From assembly GCF_051535235.1 (NCBI RefSeq), contig NZ_JBPPLZ010000006.1, positions 189,259 to 253,258 of the forward strand: DNA of 64,000 nucleotides, in the 5' to 3' direction. The translations under genes were made by a program, and so were the position numbers. This DNA comes from Nitrobacter sp051535235. GTDB lineage: Bacteria > Pseudomonadota > Alphaproteobacteria > Rhizobiales > Xanthobacteraceae. The notes beneath the pieces are model-generated. The model was not told the origin of the DNA and searched no databases. It saw only the letters and a program-made list of their open reading frames with translations. Below, piece after piece: positions 28,158 to 37,879 of the stretch. The number at the start of each line of letters is the position of its first letter. Within the stretch, counting starts at the first letter, position 1.

Positions 28158-28772
28158 ATGCAGGAAATTGAGCGAAGGATCGCGATCGTGCCGCCGCCCG
28201 AGATTTCGTCCCCCGGCCTCGGCTACGCCTACAGGGCCTCCCTGATGGGATCGGCGCACCGGTTCACGCTCGATGACGATGGGATATCCTGGCAGGTCGG
28301 CCGCAGATCGGGGACATGGCGGTATGCAGACATCGCCACGGTGCAGATGTCGTATCGGCCGATGTCGATGCAATCGCGGCGATTCCGCGCCGACATCAAG
28401 CATCGCGACGGCGGCCGTATCGTCGTGATGTCCACCACCTGGCAGACACTGGCGCTGATGGCCGCACAGGATGACAGCTATCGCGCCTTCATCGTCGATC
28501 TGCACCGGCGGCTTGCCGAACATGGCGGGCGAGTTTCGCTCGTTGCCGGTCTCAATCCCGTACTTTATTTTGCCGGCGCGGGCGCGCTGGCGTTGCTGGC
28601 GGCGGCGATGGCCGCTCTGCTGGTGCGGGCGCTGGTCACCGGCGAATGGGCAGGCGTGCTGTTCATTGCCGGACTGTCGGCGCTGTTCGGCTGGCAGATC
28701 GGCGGCTTCGTGCGTCGCAACAGGCCGCGCGCCTACGCCTTCGACGCGCTGCCGCAGGATCTGCTTCCGTGA
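28158..28772 (+). CDS. Uncharacterised two-helix membrane protein
   Basis: 204 residues. The first 135 are soluble and mixed alpha/beta, with WRYADIATVQMSY resembling the PH-like fold seen in some bacterial membrane proteins. Two hydrophobic segments follow at about 137-157 and 164-182. It ends in a basic/Pro tail. The start codon choice (ATG 28158) leaves room for an upstream ribosome site but none is strong. Function unknown. It converges on sixA with nine bases between the stops. Confidence 0.72.
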   Translation: MQEIERRIAIVPPPEISSPGLGYAYRASLMGSAHRFTLDDDGISWQVGRRSGTWRYADIATVQMSYRPMSMQSRRFRADIKHRDGGRIVVMSTTWQTLALMAAQDDSYRAFIVDLHRRLAEHGGRVSLVAGLNPVLYFAGAGALALLAAAMAALLVRALVTGEWAGVLFIAGLSALFGWQIGGFVRRNRPRAYAFDALPQDLLP

Positions 28773-28781
28773 GCGCCGCCG

Positions 28782-29318
28782 CTAAGCCTCCTTCAGCAGT
28801 TTCGGGCTGACGAATTGTGCGAGTTGTCCGCCTGCGAAAGCGATGCCGTCCCACCTCTCGATGGGAAAATCGATTACCACAAGGCCCGACGTCGGCAGGT
28901 TGCGGGTCAGCGCCGCGCGCCCGGCTGCATTCCCGCCCCCGATCAGGCCGAGCGCGAGTTCGTGCAGGCCGGGATTGTGTCCAACGATCATCAGACGTTT
29001 GGAATTCCGCGCGGCAGCAGAACGAATAAGCGCCAACAGTTGCGTCGGCTGGGCGCCGTAAAGATCCGGCAAATGCACCGCAAGCTGTTGCGGCACCTCG
29101 TCCGACATCTGTTGCTGGATGATATCCCAGGTCGCGCGCGCCCGCACGGCGGTCGAAACGAACGCCAGATCGGGCTGAAGAGGTTGCTGTCCGGCGAGCC
29201 AGGTGCCGAGTTCGACGGCATCCTTGCGGCCCCGCGCGGCGAGCGGACGATCCCGGTCCCTGCCGCTTGGGGCATCGCTCTCGGTCTTGGCGTGTCGAAG
29301 CAGCAACAGGCGGCGCAT
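28782..29318 (-). CDS. sixA: SixA-type phosphohistidine phosphatase
   Basis: 178 residues from ATG 29318. The N-terminal LLLLRHAKTE holds the RHG-type catalytic histidine motif of the histidine phosphatase superfamily. RPLAARGR and VSTAVRARATW follow, and the second catalytic histidine is in MIVGHNPGLHE. SixA removes phosphate from histidine in HPt domains or from phosphotransferase NPr. An HPt gene lies 7 kb away, but nothing here links the two. Confidence 0.88.
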   Translation of the reverse strand: MRRLLLLRHAKTESDAPSGRDRDRPLAARGRKDAVELGTWLAGQQPLQPDLAFVSTAVRARATWDIIQQQMSDEVPQQLAVHLPDLYGAQPTQLLALIRSAAARNSKRLMIVGHNPGLHELALGLIGGGNAAGRAALTRNLPTSGLVVIDFPIERWDGIAFAGGQLAQFVSPKLLKEA

Positions 29319-29493
29319 GACGCGGTCCCGATTCGGCGTTGAAGCATGACCCGGAACGCGGGATACAGGTTCCGACTCCTGCGGCTTAATCCACAACCTT
29401 GCGCCGGACAAGGCGACGGGGGTAGTGGAGGGGACCCGCTTGGCCGCAAGCACGGACGCGAATGTCAAATCCAGAACTCCGCAAGGATACGCG

Positions 29494-30939
29494 ATGACTT
29501 CGGAGAGCACAGGTGCGGCCGATGGTCCCGGCGGCTCAGCGTCCGCCGCTGCTGCGCTGCAACGCGTCGGCTTGACCATCGATCTCGACGTCGAGATTTG
29601 CGTCGTGGGGGCAGGTCTCGCCGGTCTCACCGTGGCGCTGGAGGCGGCACGGGCGGGCGCGAACGTCGTCGTGCTCGAGGGACGCCATGTCGGCTGGAAT
29701 GCGTCCGGCCACCATCTCGGCACGGTGATGCCGGGCTATGCGCTTCCGCTTTCCGATCTGATTGCGCGAGTGGGGTTCGACGACGCATACGAACTCTGGT
29801 CGCTGTCCCGGGCGGGCTCCGACTATGTTCGCGCCCATGCCGCCGAGCACGTCATTCCCGGCCTTGGGCTGACCGAAGGCGCGCTTGAAGTCTCCAATGT
29901 CGATATCGGCGACCGGCTGATCAGCCGCCTGCAAATGCTGGCTGAGGATTTCGCGACCGAGGTGGAGGGATGGCAGGTCGATCGCGTCCGCGACACACTG
30001 CGCACCGGCCGGTATTTTCACGCGGTGCATTATCCGCGAGCCTTCCAGATCGACGGACGCAGGTACGTTCACGGACTGGCTGACCTCGCGCGCAACGCCG
30101 GTGCGCGCATCTTCGAGGACACGCCCGTGGTCAGTATCGATCCGTTCGGGATTCGTAAGCGCATCGTCACCCCGCAGGCGCGTCTGCGGGCATCCCACCT
30201 CGTGCTTGCCGGCAATATCCATCTTGGAGGGGCGTTACGGCGATTGTCCGATACGCTGGTGCCGGTCTGGCGCCATGCCGCCGTCACCGCGCCGCTGGGC
30301 GCGCGGCTCGCCGAGACTGTGACGTTTCAGGGCTCCGTCGTCGATACCGACGGCATCGATCATTTCCGGATCGTCGGCGGCGACAGACTGATGTGGGCCA
30401 GCCCGGAAACCACCTGGGATGCGCAATCCGAGCGCCGGACCGGGGCGATCTGCAGACGCATCCGCACGATCTTTCCGCAGCTCGGAGAGGTCGAGATCGC
30501 GAAGGTCTTCTCCGGCGCGATCGGACAGACCGTGCACGGCATGCCGCAGATCGGCCGTCTGTTGCCGGGATTGTGGGTCGCGAGCGGTTTCGGCCGGCAG
30601 GGATTGAATACGTCGGCAATGGCGGGGCAACTGATCGCCGGCGGCATGCTGGAAGGCGACGACCGCTGGCGGCTGTTTTCGCCGTTCGAACTGGTCTGGG
30701 CTGGCGGAAACATCGGCCGCGCCGCCGGCTACGCCATCGGCCTGGCGGAGCGGGCGCGCTCCGCCGCTGCCGGCGGGCTTGCGCGCTATCGCGAACGCTC
30801 TCGCATCAGGGCGAGAGAGAAAGAGACCAGACTCGCCGAGGCCAACCGTCGGGCGGGAGCGCTCCCGCCGCGCTCCGCCGCTCGCCAGCCGCCGCTGCCG
30901 GATCGCCTCGAGGAAACGGCCGACACTCCCTCCCACTGA
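29494..30939 (+). CDS. FAD-dependent oxidoreductase, DAO/PuuB type
   Basis: 481 residues from ATG 29494, which has AAGGA 6 bases upstream; an in-frame start at 29425 lacks this. The dinucleotide fold is VVGAGLAGLTVALEAARAG, then GRHVGWNASGHHLGTV. A flavoprotein motif near the C-terminus is GLWVASGFGRQGLNTSAMAG. The layout matches amine or amino-acid oxidases such as PuuB. Substrate unknown. The last 45 residues are low-complexity and Arg/Pro-rich, unlike the family, and may be read-through of a non-coding extension. Convergent spacing to msrB is about 200 bases. Confidence 0.85.
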   Translation: MTSESTGAADGPGGSASAAAALQRVGLTIDLDVEICVVGAGLAGLTVALEAARAGANVVVLEGRHVGWNASGHHLGTVMPGYALPLSDLIARVGFDDAYELWSLSRAGSDYVRAHAAEHVIPGLGLTEGALEVSNVDIGDRLISRLQMLAEDFATEVEGWQVDRVRDTLRTGRYFHAVHYPRAFQIDGRRYVHGLADLARNAGARIFEDTPVVSIDPFGIRKRIVTPQARLRASHLVLAGNIHLGGALRRLSDTLVPVWRHAAVTAPLGARLAETVTFQGSVVDTDGIDHFRIVGGDRLMWASPETTWDAQSERRTGAICRRIRTIFPQLGEVEIAKVFSGAIGQTVHGMPQIGRLLPGLWVASGFGRQGLNTSAMAGQLIAGGMLEGDDRWRLFSPFELVWAGGNIGRAAGYAIGLAERARSAAAGGLARYRERSRIRAREKETRLAEANRRAGALPPRSAARQPPLPDRLEETADTPSH

Positions 30940-31145
30940 GGGAAAAGGTGGAATGGGCTTCAGATCGCGCCGGTTTGCGCGATCCGCGCAGGAGTGCCGC
31001 CTTGGCAATCGACCGCTCCTTGTCAGAGGAGGTGAGGCGCCTCGCAGGAAAGTGAGAAAGTTCCCGGCGCGTCAGTGTGGTTTGGGGGCAGGCGAGCCCG
31101 TATTTGGTGCATTGACCCGGTTTCCGATTGTCACGGAGATAGCCC

Positions 31146-31658
31146 ATGATCGACCGCCGTATCCTGCTCGCATCCGCCGCCGGTCTCGCGGGCCTGCTCG
31201 GCTTTCGCTGGTTGCGCGGGGAGTCCGCCCGGGCCGAGACAAAACCCGCCCAAAAGTTCGAGGTTGAAAAGACCGACGCGGAATGGCGGGCGCAACTCAC
31301 GCCGCAACAGTACCGCATCCTGCGTCAGCAAGGCACCGAGCCGCCTTTCACCAGCCCGCTGCTCAAGGAGCATCGCAAGGGCATCTTCGCGTGCGCCGGC
31401 TGCGATCTTCCGCTCTATTCGTCGGAGACGAAATTCGAAAGCGGCACCGGTTGGCCGAGCTTCTGGAAGCCGCTGGACAACGCAGTCGGCGAAACCCGGG
31501 ATACGACGTTCGGCATGGCCCGCACCGAGATCCACTGCCGCCGCTGCGGCGGACATCTCGGTCATGTCTTCGATGACGGCCCGAAGCCGACGGGCCTGCG
31601 CTACTGCATGGACGGGCTGGCGCTTGTGTTCCACCCGGCGGCACCGTCGGCGACGTAG
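31146..31658 (+). CDS. msrB: Exported peptide-methionine (R)-S-oxide reductase MsrB
   Basis: 170 residues. The N-terminus (IDRRILLASAAGLAGLLGF) looks like a Tat-type signal, which would place it in the periplasm. The MsrB domain has the zinc cysteines CAGC and CRRCGGH, the GTGWPSFWKP block, and the catalytic cysteine in LRYCMDG, where the common form is RYCINS. It repairs methionine-R-sulfoxide. ATG 31146 has GGAG about 6-8 bases upstream. It stands alone before the flagellar region. Confidence 0.9.
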   Translation: MIDRRILLASAAGLAGLLGFRWLRGESARAETKPAQKFEVEKTDAEWRAQLTPQQYRILRQQGTEPPFTSPLLKEHRKGIFACAGCDLPLYSSETKFESGTGWPSFWKPLDNAVGETRDTTFGMARTEIHCRRCGGHLGHVFDDGPKPTGLRYCMDGLALVFHPAAPSAT

Positions 31659-31886
31659 GGACTTTCGTCAGAAGCGACGTTCCAGTGCTCGTTTCAAGGA
31701 AACGCGTACTCCCCTTTTTCTTGCGGGGCCGAGCCCCCGCCCGTCCGACTTCCCCCGCAAGCGGAAGCGGTCAAGCGCCGCTCGAAACGCCAGCTCCCCC
31801 GGCAAGAGTTGCCCTCTCAGGCAAGAATGCCCCGGAGTGGCTCCCGTCGCGTAATTCTAACTCACTGAAATAGCTTATCTTTCACG

Positions 31887-31902
31887 TTGGCACGGAGCTT
31901 GC
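31887..31902 (+). promoter_or_regulatory. Sigma-54 promoter of flgE
   Basis: TTGGCAC at 31887-31893, five bases, then TTGC at 31899-31902 give a perfect -24/-12 element (TGGCAC-N5-TTGC). It lies 76 bases before the flgE start, giving a leader of about 65 bases. Apart from this, the 320 bases between msrB and flgE show only a GC hairpin near 31723-31740. Confidence 0.85.
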
Positions 31903-31977
31903 GACGTCGTTTTCGACCGCGGCTGTGGTTTTGGCTGACCTCCGGCTGGCCGCCCGGATCGAGTTGGAGACGATGTG

Positions 31978-33846
31978 ATGGGTATTTTCGACGCACTGAA
32001 TACGTCCGTCGGCGGTCTGCAGGCGCAGTCCTTTGCTCTGCAAAACATTTCCGGCAACATCGCGAATGCCCAGACCACCGGCTACAAGGGCATCGCCACC
32101 GCCTTCAGCGATCTGATCCCCGACTCGACCACCCCGAATCGTCAGGTCGCCGGTGGCGTGACGGCCTACTCGACGGCGACCATCACCAGCCAGGGAACGG
32201 TGTCGGCCTCGACGGTCGGCACCTACATGGCGATCACTGGCGACGGCTTCTTCAATGTCCAGTCGCCGACCGGGCGGGTGGACAACAAGCCGGAGTTTTC
32301 CGGCGTGACCTATTACACGCGGCGCGGCGATTTCCAGGTCGATGCCAACGGCAACCTCGTCAACAGCGCCGGCTACTACCTGATGGGCGTGCCGGTCGAT
32401 CCCAAGACCGGAAACCCGCTCGGCAATGTGCCCCAGGTGCTGCAGTTCCAGAATAACTTCGTTCCCGCGCAGGCCACGACCACGTTGCAATACGCCGCCA
32501 ATCTTCCGGCCGTGCCGACGACTCTGTCGAGTTCCACCGCCGCCGCCGGCACGATCACAGCGGCCGGCGGGCTGAATCCGTCCGACTTCACCACGAACTT
32601 CAACCCGCTCGTCGTCGGTACACCGGCGCCCGCCTACACGGATGCCACCAAGACAGGGTCGCCGGTGACCAATCAGATAGCGCCGCCGGTCAAGATCACC
32701 GCGAACACGAAGTTGTCCGGCGCACCGGGGACCGATTCGCTGAGCGATCCGACAGCATCGCCGGCGACCGGTTTCGTGGCCGGTGATCAAATCACTGTCG
32801 ATGGTCAGACGATTGAGTTCTACGACTCCGGTGCCGGTGGCTCGGCCGGCTCGGCCGCCAACACCACCTATCTCGACTTGGCGAATGCAAAGGTCGGCGA
32901 CGTTTTGAATGCGATCCAAGCGGCCACGGGTGTTGCGCCGACGATCGACACGAGTACCGGAGCGATCACTCTGCACAGCGGCACCACGCAGGACCTCGCC
33001 GTCGCGAGTTCGTCCGCTGGCTGGTCTGCGTTGGGTTTCGGCAGTCCTGTTAACGTTCAGCGCGGCGGCGGCGGTACGCCCGGCGCCGGCGTCGTCATTG
33101 CCAACGATCAGACCATGTTCCAGCAGGAATCGATCAGCGGGGGCGCGGTCACGGCTTACGACGCGACCGGCACCGCGGTGAACCTGCAACTGCGCTGGGC
33201 CAAGACCGACAGCGCCTCGCTCGGCGCCGGTCATACGGATACCTGGAACCTGTTTTACCAGGCCAATCCGAACGCCACCGGCACGCAGGCGGCGTGGGTC
33301 AACGTCGGTACCAATTTCACCTTTGGCCCCAACGGTCAGCTCTCCAGCCCGGTCGGGTCGTCCATCACCGTTCCCAACGTCAAGGTCGGGACCCAATCGC
33401 TCGGCAACCTCACGCTGAATGTCGGTTCCGGAGGCTTGACGCAGTATGCCAGCAGCGGCGGCAACGCCACCGTCAATGCGATCAACCAGAACGGCTACGC
33501 CGCCGGCCAGTTGCAGTCGGTCGCCGTCAACAATGACGGCATCGTGGTCGGCACCTTCTCGAACGGGCAGAACCTTTCGCTTGCGCAGGTGTCGCTGTCG
33601 CACTTCAACGGCACCAATTATCTCAAGGCGCTTGACGGCGGTGCCTATGCGGTGACCGACGAGTCGGGACCCGCGATCGCAGGCGCGGCCGGACACATCA
33701 GCGGCTCGTCGCTCGAGGGCTCCAATACCGACATCGCCGACGAATTCACCAAGCTGATCGTGACCCAGCAGGCTTACTCGGCGAACACCAAGGTCATCAC
33801 CACCGCGAACAGCATGGTTCAGGATCTTCTGAACGTGCTGCGCTAG
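31978..33846 (+). CDS. flgE: Flagellar hook protein FlgE
   Basis: 622 residues from ATG 31978, with GGAGA 7 bases upstream. The N-terminal MGIFDALNTSVGGLQAQSFA and NISGNIANAQTTGYKG, and the C-terminal SNTDIADEFTKLIVTQQAYSANTKVI, are classic axial-protein ends. It polymerises to form the hook. It is longer than the enteric protein (about 400) because of extra surface domains. One (about residues 262-360: GDQITVDGQTIEF, then TQDLAVASS) resembles a flagellin hook IN module also seen in the flagellins here. It heads flgE-flgK-flgL behind a sigma-54 promoter. Confidence 0.96.
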   Translation: MGIFDALNTSVGGLQAQSFALQNISGNIANAQTTGYKGIATAFSDLIPDSTTPNRQVAGGVTAYSTATITSQGTVSASTVGTYMAITGDGFFNVQSPTGRVDNKPEFSGVTYYTRRGDFQVDANGNLVNSAGYYLMGVPVDPKTGNPLGNVPQVLQFQNNFVPAQATTTLQYAANLPAVPTTLSSSTAAAGTITAAGGLNPSDFTTNFNPLVVGTPAPAYTDATKTGSPVTNQIAPPVKITANTKLSGAPGTDSLSDPTASPATGFVAGDQITVDGQTIEFYDSGAGGSAGSAANTTYLDLANAKVGDVLNAIQAATGVAPTIDTSTGAITLHSGTTQDLAVASSSAGWSALGFGSPVNVQRGGGGTPGAGVVIANDQTMFQQESISGGAVTAYDATGTAVNLQLRWAKTDSASLGAGHTDTWNLFYQANPNATGTQAAWVNVGTNFTFGPNGQLSSPVGSSITVPNVKVGTQSLGNLTLNVGSGGLTQYASSGGNATVNAINQNGYAAGQLQSVAVNNDGIVVGTFSNGQNLSLAQVSLSHFNGTNYLKALDGGAYAVTDESGPAIAGAAGHISGSSLEGSNTDIADEFTKLIVTQQAYSANTKVITTANSMVQDLLNVLR

Positions 33847-33857
33847 AGCATGATCCG
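33844..33857. repeat. Partial palindromic REP arm at the flgE stop
   Basis: TAGAGCATGATCCG matches one arm of the full element at 63487-63540. The repeat begins at the flgE stop codon. Only one arm remains, between flgE and flgK. Confidence 0.6.
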
Positions 33858-33877
33858 GTTTCGAGGCGGGCAATAAG

Positions 33878-35746
33878 ATGAGTTTGAGTTCGGCCCTCTC
33901 CATCGCGATGTCAGGCTTGCGCGCCAACCAGGCGGCGCTGTCGATCGTCTCGGGCAACGTCGCCAATGCGAACACGCCCGGTTACGTCGCGCAGACGCTG
34001 GTGCAGGACGAGATCATCACAGGCGGTACCGGCGCCGGCGTTCGTGTCATCGGCGTCAACCGCACGCTCGATAGCTATGTGCAGTCGCAGTTGCGCACGG
34101 AGAACGCCGGCGGCGCCTATGCCGACCAGATCGCGAACGTGCTCGGCCAGTTGCAGAATGTCTATGGAACGCCCGGCAACGATGGGACGCTGGAAGCGGC
34201 CTACAATAATTTCACATCGGCGTTGCAGGCGCTGTCCGCAAGTTCGGGCAACACGGCGGCGCAATCCTCGGTATTGAACGCCGCGCAGGCGCTGGCGCAG
34301 CAACTCAATGCCACCACCAGCGGCATCCAGACGCTGCGCTCCAACGCCGAACAGGATCTCTCGGTGTCGGTGTCGCAGGCCAACGCGGCGATGCAGCAGG
34401 TCGCCGCGATCAACCAGAAACTGCAGGGCATGAGCGCCCAGGATCCGGCCGCCGCGACGCTGATGGATCAGCGCGACAGCGCGATCGACCAACTCTCCAG
34501 ATTGATGGACGTCCGCGCGGTTACCGACGGCTCCAATCAGACCGCCGTGTTCACCACCTCGGGAATCCAGCTTGTTGGCGGTGTGCAGGCGTCGACGCTG
34601 TCGTTCAACGCGCAGTCGTCGCTCACCGCGAATTCGCAATGGAATGCCGATCCGGGCAAGTCGAGCGTCGGCACCATCATGTGCCAGCTTCCGAACGGCG
34701 CCAAGATCGACATGATCGCCTCGCAAGGCATCAACTCCGGCCAGATCGCCGCCGACGTGCAGTTGCGCGACAAGACGCTGGTGCAGGCGCAGAACCAGGT
34801 CGACCAGATGGCAGCGACGCTCGCCAGCGCGCTGTCCGATGTCAAGACCGACGGCACGCCGGTGAGCGGACCTCCGTCCGGCTTCGATACCGATCTGTCC
34901 AGCGTCCTTCCCGGCAACTCGTTCAACGTCACCTATACCGACTCGAGCAACGTCTCGCACACGGTGAGCGTGGTGCGTGTCGACGACCCGACCGCGCTGC
35001 CGATACCGAACACCGCCTCGAATCCGAACGACAAGGTGATCGGCATCGATTTTTCCGGCGGGCTCGCCTCGATCGCGTCGCAACTCAATAGCCAGATCGG
35101 CGTCGCCGCGCATCTGACGTTCTCCGCGTCCGGATCGCAGTTGCGCGTCACCGGCGATGGCTCGGGCGCATCGAGCGTGACCGCGGCCTCGACGACGACC
35201 ACGGTGCAGTCGCTGGCCTCGGGCAATCCGCAACTCCCGTTCTTCACTGACCGCGCCGCGCTCTATACCGGCGCGATTACCGGCACCGCGTCGCAGATCA
35301 CGGGGCTGGCCGGGCGCATCCAGGTCAACGCCGCGCTGCTCGCCGATCCCTCCAAGCTGACGGTCTACAATACATCGCCGGTGACGTCCGCCGGCGACAC
35401 CACGCGCTCGGACTTTCTCTTCGACCAACTCACCTCGGCGACGTTCAGCTACGCGCCGAATACCGGCCTTGGGTCCACGGCGGCGCCGTTTACCGGCACG
35501 CTGCCGTCGTTCCTGCAGCAGTTCGTCAGCGTGCAGAGCAGCGCGGCGACGACGGCGAAGCAGGTGGCGCAGGGCCAGGATATCGTCGTCAATACGTTGC
35601 AGGAGAAGTTCAACACCAAAGCGGGCGTGAACATCGACACCGAGATGACGAACCTGATCGCGCTGCAGAATTCCTACGCGGCGAACGCGCATGTGATGTC
35701 GGTGGTGCAGACCATGATGCAGACTTTGCTGCAGGCTCAAGTGTAA
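33878..35746 (+). CDS. flgK: Flagellar hook-associated protein 1, FlgK
   Basis: 622 residues. The N-terminal ALSIAMSGLRANQAALSIVS and SGNVANANTPGY mark FlgK, and the C-terminal VNIDTEMTNLIALQNSYAANAHVMS is the second helix of the axial core. It sits at the hook-filament junction with FlgL. It starts 31 bases after flgE and ends 18 bases before flgL, so the three form one operon. Size is normal for the group. Confidence 0.96.
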   Translation: MSLSSALSIAMSGLRANQAALSIVSGNVANANTPGYVAQTLVQDEIITGGTGAGVRVIGVNRTLDSYVQSQLRTENAGGAYADQIANVLGQLQNVYGTPGNDGTLEAAYNNFTSALQALSASSGNTAAQSSVLNAAQALAQQLNATTSGIQTLRSNAEQDLSVSVSQANAAMQQVAAINQKLQGMSAQDPAAATLMDQRDSAIDQLSRLMDVRAVTDGSNQTAVFTTSGIQLVGGVQASTLSFNAQSSLTANSQWNADPGKSSVGTIMCQLPNGAKIDMIASQGINSGQIAADVQLRDKTLVQAQNQVDQMAATLASALSDVKTDGTPVSGPPSGFDTDLSSVLPGNSFNVTYTDSSNVSHTVSVVRVDDPTALPIPNTASNPNDKVIGIDFSGGLASIASQLNSQIGVAAHLTFSASGSQLRVTGDGSGASSVTAASTTTTVQSLASGNPQLPFFTDRAALYTGAITGTASQITGLAGRIQVNAALLADPSKLTVYNTSPVTSAGDTTRSDFLFDQLTSATFSYAPNTGLGSTAAPFTGTLPSFLQQFVSVQSSAATTAKQVAQGQDIVVNTLQEKFNTKAGVNIDTEMTNLIALQNSYAANAHVMSVVQTMMQTLLQAQV

Positions 35747-35764
35747 CGTGTAAGGGCGGTTCGC

Positions 35765-37528
35765 ATGGCGATCAACGGCATCAGCTTCGGCAACACCATC
35801 CTCGGCAGTTCTGTCCAGAATCTCAAGGCGCAGATGGCCGATCTGCAGAACCAGCTCACGAGCGGAAAAAGGTCGACGACCTATTCCGGCATGGGCGCCA
35901 ACGAAGGGTTCGCCGTCGCGGCGCGCGCGCAATTGTCGAACATCGCCGCGTACACCGATACGATGACCAAGATCAACACCAACATCGGGGTGGCAAATAC
36001 CGCGTTGCAGGCGCTGTCCGACATCGGCAAGCAATTGCAGAGCGCCGCCAACAGCGGATCGCAGGCGCTGAACAGCACCGGACAGACCGCGGGTCAGCAG
36101 ACAGCGGTCGCTGAATTCTCGTCGGTGGTCGGCATTCTCAATACGCAGGCCGGCGACCGCTACATCTTTTCCGGAAGCACGATCTACACGCAACCGGTCG
36201 CCTCGTCGGATCTGATCCTGAACGGCAATGGAGGACAGGCCGGGTTGAAGCAGGTCATCTCCGAACGCAACCAGGCCGACCTCGGCGCCAGCGGCCTCGG
36301 CCGCGTCACGGTTACCTCGCCGACCGCGACGTCGGTATCGGTTGCGGAGGATGCATCGCCCTCGATCTATGGCATGAAGCTCAGCAGCGTCGCCTCGACG
36401 CTGACGGGCGCGACCGTCACCAACGTGCCGGCGACGGTCAACCTGGCGGCCAATCCGGCGGACGGCGACACCTTCAATTTCACGTTCCTGCAGCCGGACG
36501 GCAGCAGCAAGACGGTTCAATTGACGGCTACGACCACGGTGCCGGCGCCCACGGGTTCGTTCGAGATCGGCGGATCGGCCGCGGCCACCGCCACCAACCT
36601 GAATGCGGCGCTGACCGCCGCCGAAGCCACCACATCGCCTTACGGCGCGCAACTGACGAGCGCCAGTTCGACGAGCGCCGCGGGCATGACGGTGACGCCG
36701 GCGCAGGCTTCGATCGATCTCGGCACCACCAACCCGGCCGATGGCGACACGGTGAGCTTCACCTTCAACCTGCCGGACGGAACCAGCGAGACCGTGCAAC
36801 TGACGGCATCCACTACGGTGCCGACGCCCGCCGGCAGCTTCGCGATCGGGGCCACGCCGGCGGCTACCGCAGCCAATCTCAATGCCGCGCTGACAAGCTC
36901 GATCGGAACGCTGGCCAAGACGTCGCTGGTTGCGGCCTCCGCAATCCGCGCGACGCACGATTTCTTCGACCAGCCGCCGCAGCGCGTCGACGTCACGCCG
37001 CCGGCGACGCTCGCCACCGCAACGGCCGCTGTAAACGGCACGGCTGCGAACACCGTGCAATGGTACACCGGCGATGCAGGTACGGGCTCGGCACGCGCGA
37101 CCTCGACGGTGAGGGTGGATCCGTCGGTGACGGTTCAATACGGTATTCGCGCCAACGAGGATGCCATCCGTTCGCTGATGGAATCGGTTGCACTTCTCGC
37201 GGCTGTGACGACGTCGCCGACCGATCCGAACGGCGCGGGGCAGATCTCGGCGCTCAATTCGCGCGTGGCGCAGAACCTGACGGTCACGCCCGGCAAGCAG
37301 AACATCCAGGACATCCAGTCCGATCTCGCCAACGCGCAGACGGTGATGCAGGACGCCACCGCGCGGCAGAAACTGACGCAGGCGACGATGCAGAACATCG
37401 TCGATCAGGCCGAAAACGTTTCCACCGACGAGGTCGCAAGCCAGTTGCTGGCGCTGCAGACCGATCTGCAAGCCTCCTACCAGACCACCGCGATGCTGTC
37501 GCAACTTAGCCTGGTGAAATTCCTCTGA
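35765..37528 (+). CDS. flgL: Flagellar hook-associated protein 3, FlgL, with inserted repeat domain
   Basis: 587 residues, far longer than usual FlgL (about 300-350). The N-terminal QNLKAQMADLQNQLTSGK and the C-terminal TDEVASQLLALQTDLQASYQTT are flagellin-fold ends. The extra length is a central insert (about residues 220-400) with two copies of a module, each holding NPADGD, then F-F-PDG, then TVQLTA and NLNAALT. Their period is 93 residues. It joins FlgK to the filament. Confidence 0.93.
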   Translation: MAINGISFGNTILGSSVQNLKAQMADLQNQLTSGKRSTTYSGMGANEGFAVAARAQLSNIAAYTDTMTKINTNIGVANTALQALSDIGKQLQSAANSGSQALNSTGQTAGQQTAVAEFSSVVGILNTQAGDRYIFSGSTIYTQPVASSDLILNGNGGQAGLKQVISERNQADLGASGLGRVTVTSPTATSVSVAEDASPSIYGMKLSSVASTLTGATVTNVPATVNLAANPADGDTFNFTFLQPDGSSKTVQLTATTTVPAPTGSFEIGGSAAATATNLNAALTAAEATTSPYGAQLTSASSTSAAGMTVTPAQASIDLGTTNPADGDTVSFTFNLPDGTSETVQLTASTTVPTPAGSFAIGATPAATAANLNAALTSSIGTLAKTSLVAASAIRATHDFFDQPPQRVDVTPPATLATATAAVNGTAANTVQWYTGDAGTGSARATSTVRVDPSVTVQYGIRANEDAIRSLMESVALLAAVTTSPTDPNGAGQISALNSRVAQNLTVTPGKQNIQDIQSDLANAQTVMQDATARQKLTQATMQNIVDQAENVSTDEVASQLLALQTDLQASYQTTAMLSQLSLVKFL

Positions 37529-37879
37529 CAGCATCAGGCTCTGCTGGTCACGAGCGGCGATGCGCGGTCGCGACGGAACGGCAATAATCGTTCCAAAACC
37601 GGCTGCGTTACGCTAATCAGGGTCGCCTGCGATGGGCGGGGAATTCGGCCGCGCTCCCGCGCCTGGTTCTCGGGCTGGCGGGGCAGCAAACCGCCAACCA
37701 TACCATCAGCCGGCCGGGATGCGGACGCCAGCGACCGCCGTGCGCGGCGAGGAAGACCATTTCATGCTCAGCTTTGATATTACACGCGCGTCCAGTCGCC
37801 GTGCTGCGTCGCGGATGGGGCGCGGTGCGCTCGAAGGCGTGCCGCAGCCGCGCGCGTGCAGCAGTCGGACATTCTCGGC
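37529..37879. other. Intergenic region after flgL
   Basis: 351 bases with no gene or clear terminator. Short open frames lack ribosome sites. The next gene may start at GTG 37856 rather than ATG 37880. Confidence 0.5.

Noticed and set aside
31882..33975. 697-residue minus-strand frame over flgE
   Set aside because: Shadow frame; flgE is certain and has a sigma-54 promoter.
33911..37534. A 1207-residue open frame on the minus strand across flgK and flgL
   Set aside because: It is a codon-bias shadow of high-G+C genes; it is Arg/Gly-rich with no domain, while the plus strand encodes clear FlgK and FlgL.
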